Positions 52,357 through 61,047 of a stretch of DNA of 64,000 nucleotides are shown piece after piece. The first letter of the stretch is position 1. Each line of letters opens with the position of its first letter. The translations under genes were made by a program, and so were the position numbers. The notes below the pieces were generated by a model. It did not search any database and was not told where the DNA came from. It saw only the letters and a list, made by a program, of their open reading frames with translations. This DNA comes from Candidatus Pacearchaeota archaeon (GTDB lineage Archaea > Nanobdellota > Nanobdellia > UBA10117 > JABICX01): contig JAFCGM010000004.1 of the NCBI GenBank assembly GCA_017608025.1, positions 26,744 to 90,743 on the forward strand. The letters are read 5' to 3'.

Positions 52357-52509
52357 ATAAAAAAAGTAATCAGCAAATACAGACATTTTAAAGGAAACAA
52401 GTATGAGGTTATCGCAGTTGTTAAACATAGCGAAACTCAAGAAAAATTAGTTTACAAAGCTCTTTACGGCAAAGGTAAAGTTTAGATTCGCCCAAAACAA
52501 ATGTTCTAA
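52357..52509 (+). pseudogene. DUF1653 remnant without start and with a nonsense codon
   Basis: The frame reads YRHFKGNKYEVIAVVKHSET and on to LYGKGKV, a clear DUF1653 protein. Where the family has W-x-R-P the sequence has TAG then IRPKQMF and TAA: the Trp codon TGG has become TAG (52483-52485). No start codon is found upstream in frame. TAG is used as an ordinary stop elsewhere in the window, so recoding is unlikely. Confidence 0.8.
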
Positions 52510-52571
52510 CGCAATAGTAAACAAATAAAAAGATTTGAATTCATAGAATAAAAATAAAATAAACCAGCTAA

Positions 52572-53825
52572 TTACAGCTGGTCTGCTAAAATAACTTTGC
52601 GTTCTTTTTCTTTTGACTTGTCATTTGAAACAATATATTTTACTTTGTGCTTGTCAATTGCATTCATAACATCGCTTGAAAGCTCGCCGTCAGCAATTAT
52701 CAAAAACACTTCTCCTGAAAGAGACTCAACTGTTTCTGAAATTTCCTTTACAGGAACTTTTCCAAGAATGTTCATTGCTTCATCAAGCATGTAAGCTCCT
52801 CTTGTTCCAATAAGCTCTTCAGACATCTTTTTTATGTCAGCAGAATTCTTACTTATGATATTAGGAATTCTTGAATTAGGTAAAGATTTCTTGTAATTGC
52901 TTCTTCCTCGATCACTTGAAGTTTTGATTCCAGAACTCCTGCCTGAGCTTCTTAAACTTGAATAGCTTTTTGAATTTCCAGAATCAAAACTCTTTCCATT
53001 ATTTGATTCCTCAAACTCCTCAGGTGAAAGTCTTCCTCTCAAAGCCTTGTGTATTTCCTTAAGAGTAAGCTCTTCAACTTCCTTTCCATCTGGTGCTCTG
53101 CAAACAAAGTCAACATCAATCATGTTTGTAAGCTTTCTAATCATTAAGTCCCCGCCCCTATCTCCATCAACAAAAAGAACAATAACTTTCTCCTCTGAAA
53201 GCTTCTTAAGTGTGTCAAATGATTTTGTTCCGTCAACTCCAATCACGTTTCGTATTCCATATCTGAGCAAGTTCAAAACATCTGCTCTCCCCTCAACAAC
53301 ATAAATCTCTTCCTCATCATCTAAAAGAGGACCTGCAGGAAGCTTGTCTTTTCCATATTGAGTAATTTCAAGGGTTCGGACAGCTTTTGTAACTTGGTTT
53401 GTAAACTCTTGTGAATCTGGCAAAGTTGTAACTAAGTTTCTCAAAAGCTCTTTTGCCCGATTCATAATAAAATCTCTTTTTGAGATTCGTACATCTTCAA
53501 TTCTATCAACAGATATCTTTGCATTGCACGGGCCAACCCTGTCAATTGTTTCCAAAGACGCAGCAATAATTGCTGTTTCTGATTTTCCCATGCTTGAAGG
53601 AACAATAATCGTTCCAGAACTCTTTCCCTTGTTTGCTTTCAAGTTAACCTGAATTCTTCCGATTTTTCCTGTTTTCTGAAGCTCCCTCAGCTCCAAGCTT
53701 GAGCCAAGCAATCCTTCAGTCTGACCGAAAATCGCTCCAATTACATCTGATTTGTCTGCTATGCTAGTTAAGTCTATGTCTGCTATTATATTATATTTTA
53801 TTGATACTGGACTAATTTTTCCCAT
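52572..53825 (-). CDS. dnaG: Archaeal DnaG-type primase
   Basis: 417 residues. The Toprim core shows IYVVEGRADVLNLLRYGI near residue 170 and VIVLFVDGDRGGDLM near 220; the archaeal N-terminal part has VSIKYNIIADIDL and the exosome-related IIVPSSMGKSETAI. In archaea this protein is part of the RNA exosome and has primer-making activity. A Ser-rich insert (about 275-325) precedes the C-terminus. Its start and leader are copied twice upstream. Confidence 0.92.
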   Translation of the reverse strand: MGKISPVSIKYNIIADIDLTSIADKSDVIGAIFGQTEGLLGSSLELRELQKTGKIGRIQVNLKANKGKSSGTIIVPSSMGKSETAIIAASLETIDRVGPCNAKISVDRIEDVRISKRDFIMNRAKELLRNLVTTLPDSQEFTNQVTKAVRTLEITQYGKDKLPAGPLLDDEEEIYVVEGRADVLNLLRYGIRNVIGVDGTKSFDTLKKLSEEKVIVLFVDGDRGGDLMIRKLTNMIDVDFVCRAPDGKEVEELTLKEIHKALRGRLSPEEFEESNNGKSFDSGNSKSYSSLRSSGRSSGIKTSSDRGRSNYKKSLPNSRIPNIISKNSADIKKMSEELIGTRGAYMLDEAMNILGKVPVKEISETVESLSGEVFLIIADGELSSDVMNAIDKHKVKYIVSNDKSKEKERKVILADQL

Positions 53826-54067
53826 TTTATTTTTCTCCTATCTGAGTTTTGTTTTTAACCAAAAATAATTTCTTTTGGTGGAGCTTTTCTTTTGAAGAAA
53901 AGATCCCTGGGCTCAGATTTCCCATTTTATTTTTCTCCTATCTGAGTTTTGTTTTTAACCAAAAATAATTTCTTTTGGTGGAATCTTTCTTTGGGGTTGG
54001 AAGACCTTTTTGAAAGGGATTCCATGGGCTCAGATTTCCCATTTTATTTTTCTCCTATCTGAGTTTT
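53818..54067. repeat. Three copies of the dnaG start region separated by hairpins
   Basis: 53818-53882 and 53918-53982 are identical over 65 bp; a third, 33-bp copy is at 54035-54067. Copies 2 and 3 extend into the coding side as ATGGGAAATCTGAGCCC (MGNLSP) against MGKISP of the real gene. The gaps hold different hairpins: GCTTTTCTTTTGAAGAAAAG (53883-53902) and the GGTTGGAAGACC type (53993-54023). Confidence 0.9.
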
Positions 54068-54069
54068 TT

Positions 54070-54206
54070 CCGCAGCCGCTTTTTCTAAAAGGGGCTTTTT
54101 TCTTTTCCGCAGCCGCTTTTTCTAAAAGGGGCTTTTTTCTTTTCCGCAGCCGCTTTTTCTAAAAGGGGCTTTTTTCTTTTCCGCAGCCGCTTTTTCTAAA
54201 AGGGGC
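54070..54206. repeat. Tandem array of a 37-bp hairpin unit, four copies
   Basis: Units begin at 54070, 54107, 54144 and 54181; each has CCGCAGCCGC and TTTTTCTAAAAGGGGC. The same core occurs at 8250 and, inverted, at 35924. The last unit makes the C-terminus and stop of the Toprim gene. Confidence 0.9.
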
Positions 54207-54549
54207 TTTGGAGTTGAGATTCGCAAAATGAAAGAAGTCTCAGCATAAAAAACTCATTGGTTTTTGTCCCTAGTTTATTGAAAATCTGCTTCAAATTTTT
54301 AAGCAGTTTCTTTCCTTCTGGGTCTCTGTAAATCATGAATATGACTTTTTTATATTTTTGTGATACCTTTTCAGCAACTTCTTTCAAACTAAAGCGGCTC
54401 TGCTTTATTATATAGAATTCACTCTTTACTCCAAGCTCCTGAAGGGCTTTTTTGTCTTTCTTTCCTTCAACAATAATTGCTGAATCTTCAGCAGCTTTGT
54501 TTATATCATCAATCAAGGCAGTCAAAGCCTCTGTATTTTTAATTAACAT
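54196..54549 (-). CDS. Small Toprim protein, probably truncated and inactive
   Basis: 117 residues. ALIDDINKAAEDSAIIVEGKKDKKALQELG is the Toprim start with its catalytic Glu, but the usual DxD (LTDxDxxG) is replaced by MIYRDPEGKKLL, so the metal site looks broken. The last residues QLQSPF and the TAG stop come from a hairpin unit. Related archaeal small Toprim (M5-like) proteins are somewhat longer. It follows dnaG's repeats on the same strand. Confidence 0.6.
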   Translation of the reverse strand: MLIKNTEALTALIDDINKAAEDSAIIVEGKKDKKALQELGVKSEFYIIKQSRFSLKEVAEKVSQKYKKVIFMIYRDPEGKKLLKNLKQIFNKLGTKTNEFFMLRLLSFCESQLQSPF

Positions 54550-54613
54550 GAGTTTTGAACAGGAATTCTATATGTAATTAAAAGAGTAAAATTGCTTTAA
54601 AAACATTTCGGTC

Positions 54614-56110
54614 TTATTTTAACTGGTTAAAGGCCTTATTTATTGTTTTTTCATCCCAACCTTCTGCAACTAGTCTTTTCTTTATCTGTGAATAAGATAA
54701 GCCTCCAGATCTTGCACTTTTTATGTATGACTTTACTGTCGAAAGCTCATCTTTACCTGATTTTTTTGTTGAGGATTTTTCTTTTGCAGGAGGAGCTTTT
54801 TCATCAAAAATCTCTTCTTTATCTTTCTTTTTTGTAGGAATATTAAACTCTTTCAAAATAGGGTCAAGCCAGCCCTGCTGCCAAGCCAAAAAACCTCCTC
54901 CAGAAAGCAAAGCAATGAAAGCGAGAATTACAAGAACAATTATCCATGCAGAACTTCCCTTGCTTTTAGAAATATCTTTTTCTAAATCAGAAGAAGAATA
55001 GCAGTCTTCTGAACAACTACTTGTTGTTTCACCGCCTTCTTCATCGCAAATTCCATCTCCGCAAACAGACTCTGAACAAGTGTAAACGCAGCAATCTCCC
55101 TCTGAACGAATCAAAACCTGTCCTGGCTGGCAGTCCAAATCAGAAACTGGGCAATCCACATTCAAGCAGGAATCAATATAAGAATCATTTGCATCAGTTT
55201 CATTATCTGAAGTTTCATTTTCCTGTGTGTCATTCACCCAAACAAAAGACTCACCATACAAGCTTATATTGGCACTTACTACATCTGTAGCCCCCTCGTC
55301 ATCATAAACAGTTAAAGTGAGCTCGCATATTGTTGATTTATTATACGGATCGCAAGCATACTTGTCTGGATACCGAAAAAGAATTGTGTCTTCTTCTGAT
55401 GAAATTATCTTTTTTTCAAAAATATAATCTCTAACACTTTTACATACACAAGGATTTCCAAAAGAAGACAAATTAAGCTCACCATAATAATTTGACTTAT
55501 CAATTGTGCAGGAATTATTTGAATTGTTTTGTGAAACACACTTAACAACAAAATTATCTTCTTGCAAATAACCCCAAGCCTTCCCTTTAAAACCAAAATC
55601 CCACTCATACTTAACAATTTCATAATCTGGATCATAAGACCCTTTTGCAGAAAATTTAACAAACTCTCTAACAGAAATGTTTTTTTCTTTTGGATTAAAA
55701 ATAAATGCAACAGGTTTTTGATTTGGTTCTCTCCAGCAAGGATAAAACCCATTTTCAATTTGCTCAATAACAAAGGTGTCATTAAAATGATGTTTTCTTG
55801 GACAGCAAAATCCTGTATTGTATATTTCGCCATAAGAAGCATTTTCATGAAAAAGGCATGATGTACTGTTTTCAACTAAATCTAAAACAGAAACATTTTT
55901 GCATTCCCATCCCGCAGAGCTTCTGACAGAAAATAAGTCAACTGAAGTGTTGCACTTGCAGTCTGTTCCTGGAATGTAGTTGTTATCTGTAAATGAAAAG
56001 CTTCTATTAAAAAAATAAGAACCAGGATAAGCTGAGCAGTCTTCTGCACTATAAGAAATAGGAATAACAAAAAGCAAGATAATAATTACAAAAATCCATT
56101 TGGCATTCAT
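54614..56110 (-). CDS. Cys-rich PKD surface protein with membrane anchor
   Basis: 498 residues: signal peptide (FVIIILLFVIPISYS), a Cys-rich N-terminal domain (CxC and CC pairs), a PKD-like domain (KFSAKGSYDPDYEIVKYEWDFG, about 150-175), Cys-rich stretches including CGDGICDEEGGE, then a membrane helix near 395-415 and a cytoplasmic tail. The tail ends IKKRLVAEGWDEKTINKAF. The central part shares WDFG...WG.LQE and GNPC.C with the end of the 1288-residue protein encoded upstream. Confidence 0.8.
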   Translation of the reverse strand: MNAKWIFVIIILLFVIPISYSAEDCSAYPGSYFFNRSFSFTDNNYIPGTDCKCNTSVDLFSVRSSAGWECKNVSVLDLVENSTSCLFHENASYGEIYNTGFCCPRKHHFNDTFVIEQIENGFYPCWREPNQKPVAFIFNPKEKNISVREFVKFSAKGSYDPDYEIVKYEWDFGFKGKAWGYLQEDNFVVKCVSQNNSNNSCTIDKSNYYGELNLSSFGNPCVCKSVRDYIFEKKIISSEEDTILFRYPDKYACDPYNKSTICELTLTVYDDEGATDVVSANISLYGESFVWVNDTQENETSDNETDANDSYIDSCLNVDCPVSDLDCQPGQVLIRSEGDCCVYTCSESVCGDGICDEEGGETTSSCSEDCYSSSDLEKDISKSKGSSAWIIVLVILAFIALLSGGGFLAWQQGWLDPILKEFNIPTKKKDKEEIFDEKAPPAKEKSSTKKSGKDELSTVKSYIKSARSGGLSYSQIKKRLVAEGWDEKTINKAFNQLK

Positions 56111-56146
56111 ATACTAAAAAGTATATATTATTTTATATAAAATTGT

Positions 56147-59100
56147 CTAATATTTTTTTGTTCTGTGATAAATTATTTTCTTTCCCCTAAGATTAAAAAA
56201 AGTTTTTGGCTTTGAAAAAGTATTTGTTGAAAAATTTGAACTCGAAGCAGAAGATGTGCTTCCAGATTCTTTTGAAATGCTTTCCGACCCGCCTTCTCCT
56301 TTGTAGTCTTGCTTGACTTTTAAAACACCAAAAGCAGTTATTATTCCAGAAATTAATAAAATCAAAACAATCACAATCCAAAACCACCACCGGGAAAATA
56401 AGCTCTTTTTCTCAACACTTTCTTTCACACATGCGAATGGGCAACTTGATTCAGGAGTCATTACCTTTTCAAATCCTTTTTCACAGGAAATTGGACATTG
56501 TGAAGAGGATTTCAAGTAATCAATATTAATTTGGCATTTATAATTGCAGCAAATATTGTCATCATCTTCAACAAGTTCGTATCCCTCTGAACATGAGCTT
56601 GGGCACTCAACTCCTTTGCAAAGAATATCTTTTGCAAGTGCCTTGCTCTCTTCAATTTTCTGGCATGAACCATTTCGATATTCCTCGTCTTTCTGGCAGC
56701 AGCAACTCGTAACAGCATTTGAAAATTCAACATTTCCTTCTGCTTCAGTTCCTGTGCAATCATAAGTTCCAGAATATTCAGAACTGCAGGCTATTGCATC
56801 ATAAAATTTTGTGTTTAATTTTCCTGAAAAAGTGAGGTTTTCTTTTGCAATACCTACATTTCCATCCTCATCTTTCAAAATAAGTGTAATTTCGCAGTAA
56901 TCCTTGTCAATAAAACCTTCATAGCTGCAGTCTGAAGTTGAATTATATGTAGGAAAAACCGGCATTTCATAATTTGAACTTTCAACAATGCTGTTTGGAT
57001 AAATATATTCTGATTGGTCAATGCAAGTGCAAGGATTTCCTAAATCTTTATTGTTATATTCCCCGTCATAACTACACCGGCTTGAAGGGCACTCACAAGG
57101 AGCATCATTAACTTCATCTGCTGGAGAGCAAATTGTGTCTCCAGAAATCGATTCCTGAATAGTTCCCCACGGACTTGTCCTTATTCCAAAATCCCAAACC
57201 GCAAAAACAATTTCATTGTCTGCATCAAAAGACTCTTCTGCACTTAGTTTGATTTTTGAAGGAACATCAATATTTTTTATTTCTCCAGATATAACTGGTT
57301 TTGGCTCTCTTGTCAAAACATAAATTGGTTTTAAAACATAAATGTTTATCGATGAAAGTGAAACGTTAAAAGATACTTGATAATTTCCCTCTTCTGAATA
57401 AGAATGTGTTACTTCTTTCTCATTAGATGTGGAACCATCTCCGAAATCCCACTTAATTGAATCAAAAACAGAATAAGATGGAGAAAAGGAAATTTCTTCG
57501 TCAGTTAAATAATATTCTTTTTTTGGCAAAGTGTTTATTTTAACATTCTGGAACTTGCTCAAATTCGCAACATAAATTGTCTTTGAAGCAGAGCCATAAC
57601 TATTCCCTTTGTAAACAAAAGAAGCAGTTACATTATATATTCCCCTACTTGAATATTTGTTTTTTGGCTCATAAATATAAACTCCAATACTGTCATACTC
57701 CGCAATATATATATTTCCATCTCCAAAATCCCACACTATTTTGTACTCATTTGGAAGAATTCCTTCTGAATCAAAGTTGAATTCAAATCCAATTTCATCT
57801 TCTGTTGAGTAAATGTCCTTTTTAGGAGTTGTAACAGAAACCTTTGCATTGGTTATATTTAGTGAAAAAACCGAAATAAAATCTGTAACTTTTTTTGAAT
57901 ATCCTCCAGCAGAAATATTAAGAGAAACAACATATAATCCTGTATTTGAATAAGAATAACTTAGAATTGCTGCAGTTGAATCAACATTTCCATCTCCGTC
58001 AAAATCCCATTCCTGCGAAATCAAGGAACTAGGAATCTTGTCCATATTTGAAAAAGAATATGAAAAATTGATGCCCTCTCCAATTATGTATTCTTTGTTT
58101 AGTGAAGTGTCTTTTGGATGCTCAATTAAAACACTTTCCAAATCACTCCTACTGACAACATAAATGTCTTTTGAAATCTCTTGAACCAAATCCCCAACAC
58201 TAATTTTGGCGCTGACAGAATAAGTATTAGTGCTTCCGTAACTATGAGAAACTTTCGGGCTTCCAGTAACGGTTTTTGAAGTTCCGTCTCCGAAATCCCA
58301 TTCAACTCTGCAGTTTCCATAGCAATTAAAATCTATTTCAAAATCAATATTTCCATCTAAATAAACACTTTTTTCCTGATCATTCTGTTTTGCTATAATG
58401 TCCACATTTAACATATTCTCATCAGTGTAAACATACTCAGATGAAGAAAAAGATTGGACTTCGCTATTAGAATCAAAAAACTCAGTTTCATAATTCAAAA
58501 CAAAAGCATAATCTCTTAAAGAATCAACAGAATACTGCTTTTTCCACTCACTCACAGATGAAACAAGAAGAATTTCATTTGGCTCGCAGTTAACACATTC
58601 CCATTCAACTGACTGGTTAAGGCATTTGCTCATACTTAAAGGGCAGTAAGCAAGGTCTCCAAAAACATTTTCACTTCCAGAAGCATCTAATGTAATTAAA
58701 TCATCAGCATCAAAATTAATTTTTCCAAAAGAAGAAACGTAATTAGAAGACATCAATTTCTTAACTTCAAAAGAATAAATTCCATCACATAATTTATTGT
58801 TGCTTGAATCGCAATCACTGTTTCTATCAAAAACAACAAAATACTTTGGATAAACTGCTGCACTTCCAAAAGGGCTATATCCAGCATTTGGATTTAATTC
58901 AAAAGCAAACTGCGGAGATTCCCTATTTGAAATATCATATATGTATGTTGAAGATAAAGAATATGACAGCAAAGAATCAGAAACCTTTGAAATTGAACTC
59001 CTGCTAAGGACTGCGGGAGTCAAAAGAATATTTGCTTTTGGTACTTCAATCTGATTTAAAAAAGTAAGACCTTTGGGAGAAGAACTCCAAACTTTAAGAT

Positions 59101-60013
59101 AAGCAGTTACTGAATTTAGCAAAGATTTTTCAAACTGAGCAGTATAAACATATGGTTCTATATAAATTATTTTCTGAACTCTTCCTGAAAAAGGATATTC
59201 GCCAAAATAAAAATTTGCTTGATAAATTTTTTTATAATCAATTGGATTTGAATTGTAAAAAAACTCATGAATGTCGTTTCCATCTTCAAAATAAAAAATT
59301 CCATTGTTAGTGTCAAAATCAGAATCATAAATTCCTTGGCAATCTTCAAAAGAGGCTTTAAAATCATAAAGCATATTCAAACTCTTAAAATCAAAAACAT
59401 TGTACGAGTCATCTAATTTAAATGTGACAAAAGAATATGAAGTATCTTCCCAACTGTCTTTGCAAAACATAGCAATCCTATCATTTCCATCATTTTCTGT
59501 AGCTGCATCAAAGTAATCAATTTTAAAACAAATATCTTTTATCTCTTGAGGCAAATCAATAAATTCAAAGCTTCCGTCAGCAAGAGGTCTTGCAATTCCT
59601 TGTTTATATCCATTGCTTCTGTCAGTCATCAAAGTATAAACTTGCTTTTTTGTAGGGGAAACAAAATACATATTCTTATATGAAGAATGAAGTGAATATC
59701 CAATTTCAGAAAACTGAAGTCCAGAATCAGAATCTACAGATAAAAAAACCCTGTCTTTGTTAACAGTGCCTGAACTTAAAAGAGAATAGGCTTTACCTGC
59801 AGCATTATCTCTTATTTCATAAATATATGCTTCACTTGTGTTCAGATCTTTCCAAGAAGAATACTTTTCAAAACCATAAGCATACCCTTTCTCTTCAGGA
59901 AAATTTGAAGTGCTTGCGCCAGTAATTGTCTGGAAAATGGAAAAAGAGATTATTATAAATAAAATAATAATAATTGCTAAAGACGCATATTTCCTTACAT
60001 CATATGAATGCAT
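56147..60013 (-). CDS. Giant PKD-repeat surface protein
   Basis: 1288 residues. One N-terminal helix (SLAIIIILFIIISFSIF) then an outer beta-propeller-like or beta-rich region (about 35-540), at least four PKD domains marked by WDFGDG or WDFDGDG (about 575, 670, 770, 860) and a fifth degenerate one (AVWDFGIRTSPWG). A Cys-rich stalk (about 1000-1200) and a C-terminal membrane helix (WWFWIVIVLILLI) with a short tail. Likely an adhesin or surface stalk. Followed by the related 498-residue protein on the same strand. Confidence 0.85.
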   Translation of the reverse strand: MHSYDVRKYASLAIIIILFIIISFSIFQTITGASTSNFPEEKGYAYGFEKYSSWKDLNTSEAYIYEIRDNAAGKAYSLLSSGTVNKDRVFLSVDSDSGLQFSEIGYSLHSSYKNMYFVSPTKKQVYTLMTDRSNGYKQGIARPLADGSFEFIDLPQEIKDICFKIDYFDAATENDGNDRIAMFCKDSWEDTSYSFVTFKLDDSYNVFDFKSLNMLYDFKASFEDCQGIYDSDFDTNNGIFYFEDGNDIHEFFYNSNPIDYKKIYQANFYFGEYPFSGRVQKIIYIEPYVYTAQFEKSLLNSVTAYLKVWSSSPKGLTFLNQIEVPKANILLTPAVLSRSSISKVSDSLLSYSLSSTYIYDISNRESPQFAFELNPNAGYSPFGSAAVYPKYFVVFDRNSDCDSSNNKLCDGIYSFEVKKLMSSNYVSSFGKINFDADDLITLDASGSENVFGDLAYCPLSMSKCLNQSVEWECVNCEPNEILLVSSVSEWKKQYSVDSLRDYAFVLNYETEFFDSNSEVQSFSSSEYVYTDENMLNVDIIAKQNDQEKSVYLDGNIDFEIDFNCYGNCRVEWDFGDGTSKTVTGSPKVSHSYGSTNTYSVSAKISVGDLVQEISKDIYVVSRSDLESVLIEHPKDTSLNKEYIIGEGINFSYSFSNMDKIPSSLISQEWDFDGDGNVDSTAAILSYSYSNTGLYVVSLNISAGGYSKKVTDFISVFSLNITNAKVSVTTPKKDIYSTEDEIGFEFNFDSEGILPNEYKIVWDFGDGNIYIAEYDSIGVYIYEPKNKYSSRGIYNVTASFVYKGNSYGSASKTIYVANLSKFQNVKINTLPKKEYYLTDEEISFSPSYSVFDSIKWDFGDGSTSNEKEVTHSYSEEGNYQVSFNVSLSSINIYVLKPIYVLTREPKPVISGEIKNIDVPSKIKLSAEESFDADNEIVFAVWDFGIRTSPWGTIQESISGDTICSPADEVNDAPCECPSSRCSYDGEYNNKDLGNPCTCIDQSEYIYPNSIVESSNYEMPVFPTYNSTSDCSYEGFIDKDYCEITLILKDEDGNVGIAKENLTFSGKLNTKFYDAIACSSEYSGTYDCTGTEAEGNVEFSNAVTSCCCQKDEEYRNGSCQKIEESKALAKDILCKGVECPSSCSEGYELVEDDDNICCNYKCQINIDYLKSSSQCPISCEKGFEKVMTPESSCPFACVKESVEKKSLFSRWWFWIVIVLILLISGIITAFGVLKVKQDYKGEGGSESISKESGSTSSASSSNFSTNTFSKPKTFFNLRGKKIIYHRTKKY

Positions 60014-60230
60014 TGAGTATGATAGTTATGTAAAAATAATAACTGCAGAACTATATAAAACTTTCAAAAATCAAATATTATTCAAATTGCTGAATGCTTT
60101 TGAAATCTCAGCAAAAAACCAACCACTCTCGATAAGTTTCTCTTTTATTTGCAAGTCAGTAATCTTTTTTTCTGGAATCTTTTATATAATCCTCAATCTT
60201 AACTAAATTTCTTTAACTAGAATTCATAAA

Positions 60231-60743
60231 TCATTTAATCTCATATTTGTAAAGATTCAAGTATGATTTTATTTCCTTGTGGCACTTCCAAGCCTTGTCC
60301 CAAAGCTCATTTTTCATTGTTGTAATTGTGCCTGCATACAGGTATTTTTCATAAAAAGACTGAAGAAGTTTTACAAAAGGGTGCTGTTCCCATTTTTCAT
60401 TGTAATCCAAAACAAGCTCGGCAGTAACCTTAACTGAAAGCTCACCAGTCTGCATTTTCACATCCTGGCCTTCCTGCTTTATTTTTATGTCATTAATGCC
60501 AATTGTTTTGTATGTTAATTTTATAACATACATAGAATACTCATCAATTTCTTTTGTGCATTCCCACTTGATTTCAATTTCCCTTCCGCTAGGCTTTATT
60601 TTTTCCTGGTATTTTTTTTCAGTAACATCAAAACCTTCATCATCAAACCAGTCTTTCATGTGCTGGTAAAGCTCCTTTAAAGGAAAAACTGCTTTTTTTA
60701 TTTTTATTTCAGCTTCCTTGAAAATAGTTTCTTTCTTTGGCAT
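60231..60743 (-). CDS. Conserved-looking soluble protein of unknown function
   Basis: 170 residues. Begins PKKETIFKEAEIKIKK, then YQHMKDWFDDEGFDVTEKKY and alternating beta strands up to a helical end (KNELWDKAWKCHKEIKSYL). No signal or membrane segment. The pattern resembles a polyketide-cyclase/START-like ligand fold, but I cannot confirm this. The 217-bp gap between it and the PKD gene is AT-rich with promoter-like sequence only. Confidence 0.65.
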   Translation of the reverse strand: MPKKETIFKEAEIKIKKAVFPLKELYQHMKDWFDDEGFDVTEKKYQEKIKPSGREIEIKWECTKEIDEYSMYVIKLTYKTIGINDIKIKQEGQDVKMQTGELSVKVTAELVLDYNEKWEQHPFVKLLQSFYEKYLYAGTITTMKNELWDKAWKCHKEIKSYLNLYKYEIK

Positions 60744-60820
60744 GATACTATTTAGTGCCCTGTTTAATAAAAAGTTTTGTATTATATTTAAAAAAATTAT
60801 TTAGTTTCATATAAAATAAA

Positions 60821-60914
60821 AGTTCTTTTTAGTAAAGGTTTTTCTTATAAAGAAAAAAGTCCAGTTTTGCATCTGCCTGGACTTTCTTTGGAAAAGAACC
60901 TCCACTAAGAAAAG
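60821..60914. repeat. Two copies of a hairpin block in inverted orientation
   Basis: 60821-60864 (AGTTCTTTTTAGTAAAGG ... AAAAGTCCAG) and 60877-60914 (CTGGACTTTCTTTGG ... CCTCCACTAAGAAAAG) are inverted versions of the block at 24070 and 26946. They make a long palindrome of about 94 bp. The rest of 60744-61047 is AT-rich with no gene; 60951-60971 is one further weak hairpin. Confidence 0.75.
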
Positions 60915-61047
60915 AAAAGGTAATTTGCAAAGAAACAAGTTTTTTGGTAAACATTTCTTCTTAAGAAAGGTTCAGTTTAATGGAAAAAAATACTACTACT
61001 CAGTTAAATCAAACTTATTTAAAGTATAAGCGTTTCATTTCTTTATT

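Noticed and set aside
52480..52490. TAG as pyrrolysine or another recoded codon
   Set aside because: TAG ends several well-supported genes here (zinc-ribbon protein, ATPase), and the DUF1653 remnant also has no start.
54070..54206. The 37-bp tandem array as a CRISPR
   Set aside because: Units follow each other directly without spacers.
59910..60206. Plus-strand ORF of 98 codons over the start of the giant PKD gene
   Set aside because: It overlaps the signal helix of the minus-strand gene, and its composition is that of the reverse of an AT-rich hydrophobic segment. No ribosome site.
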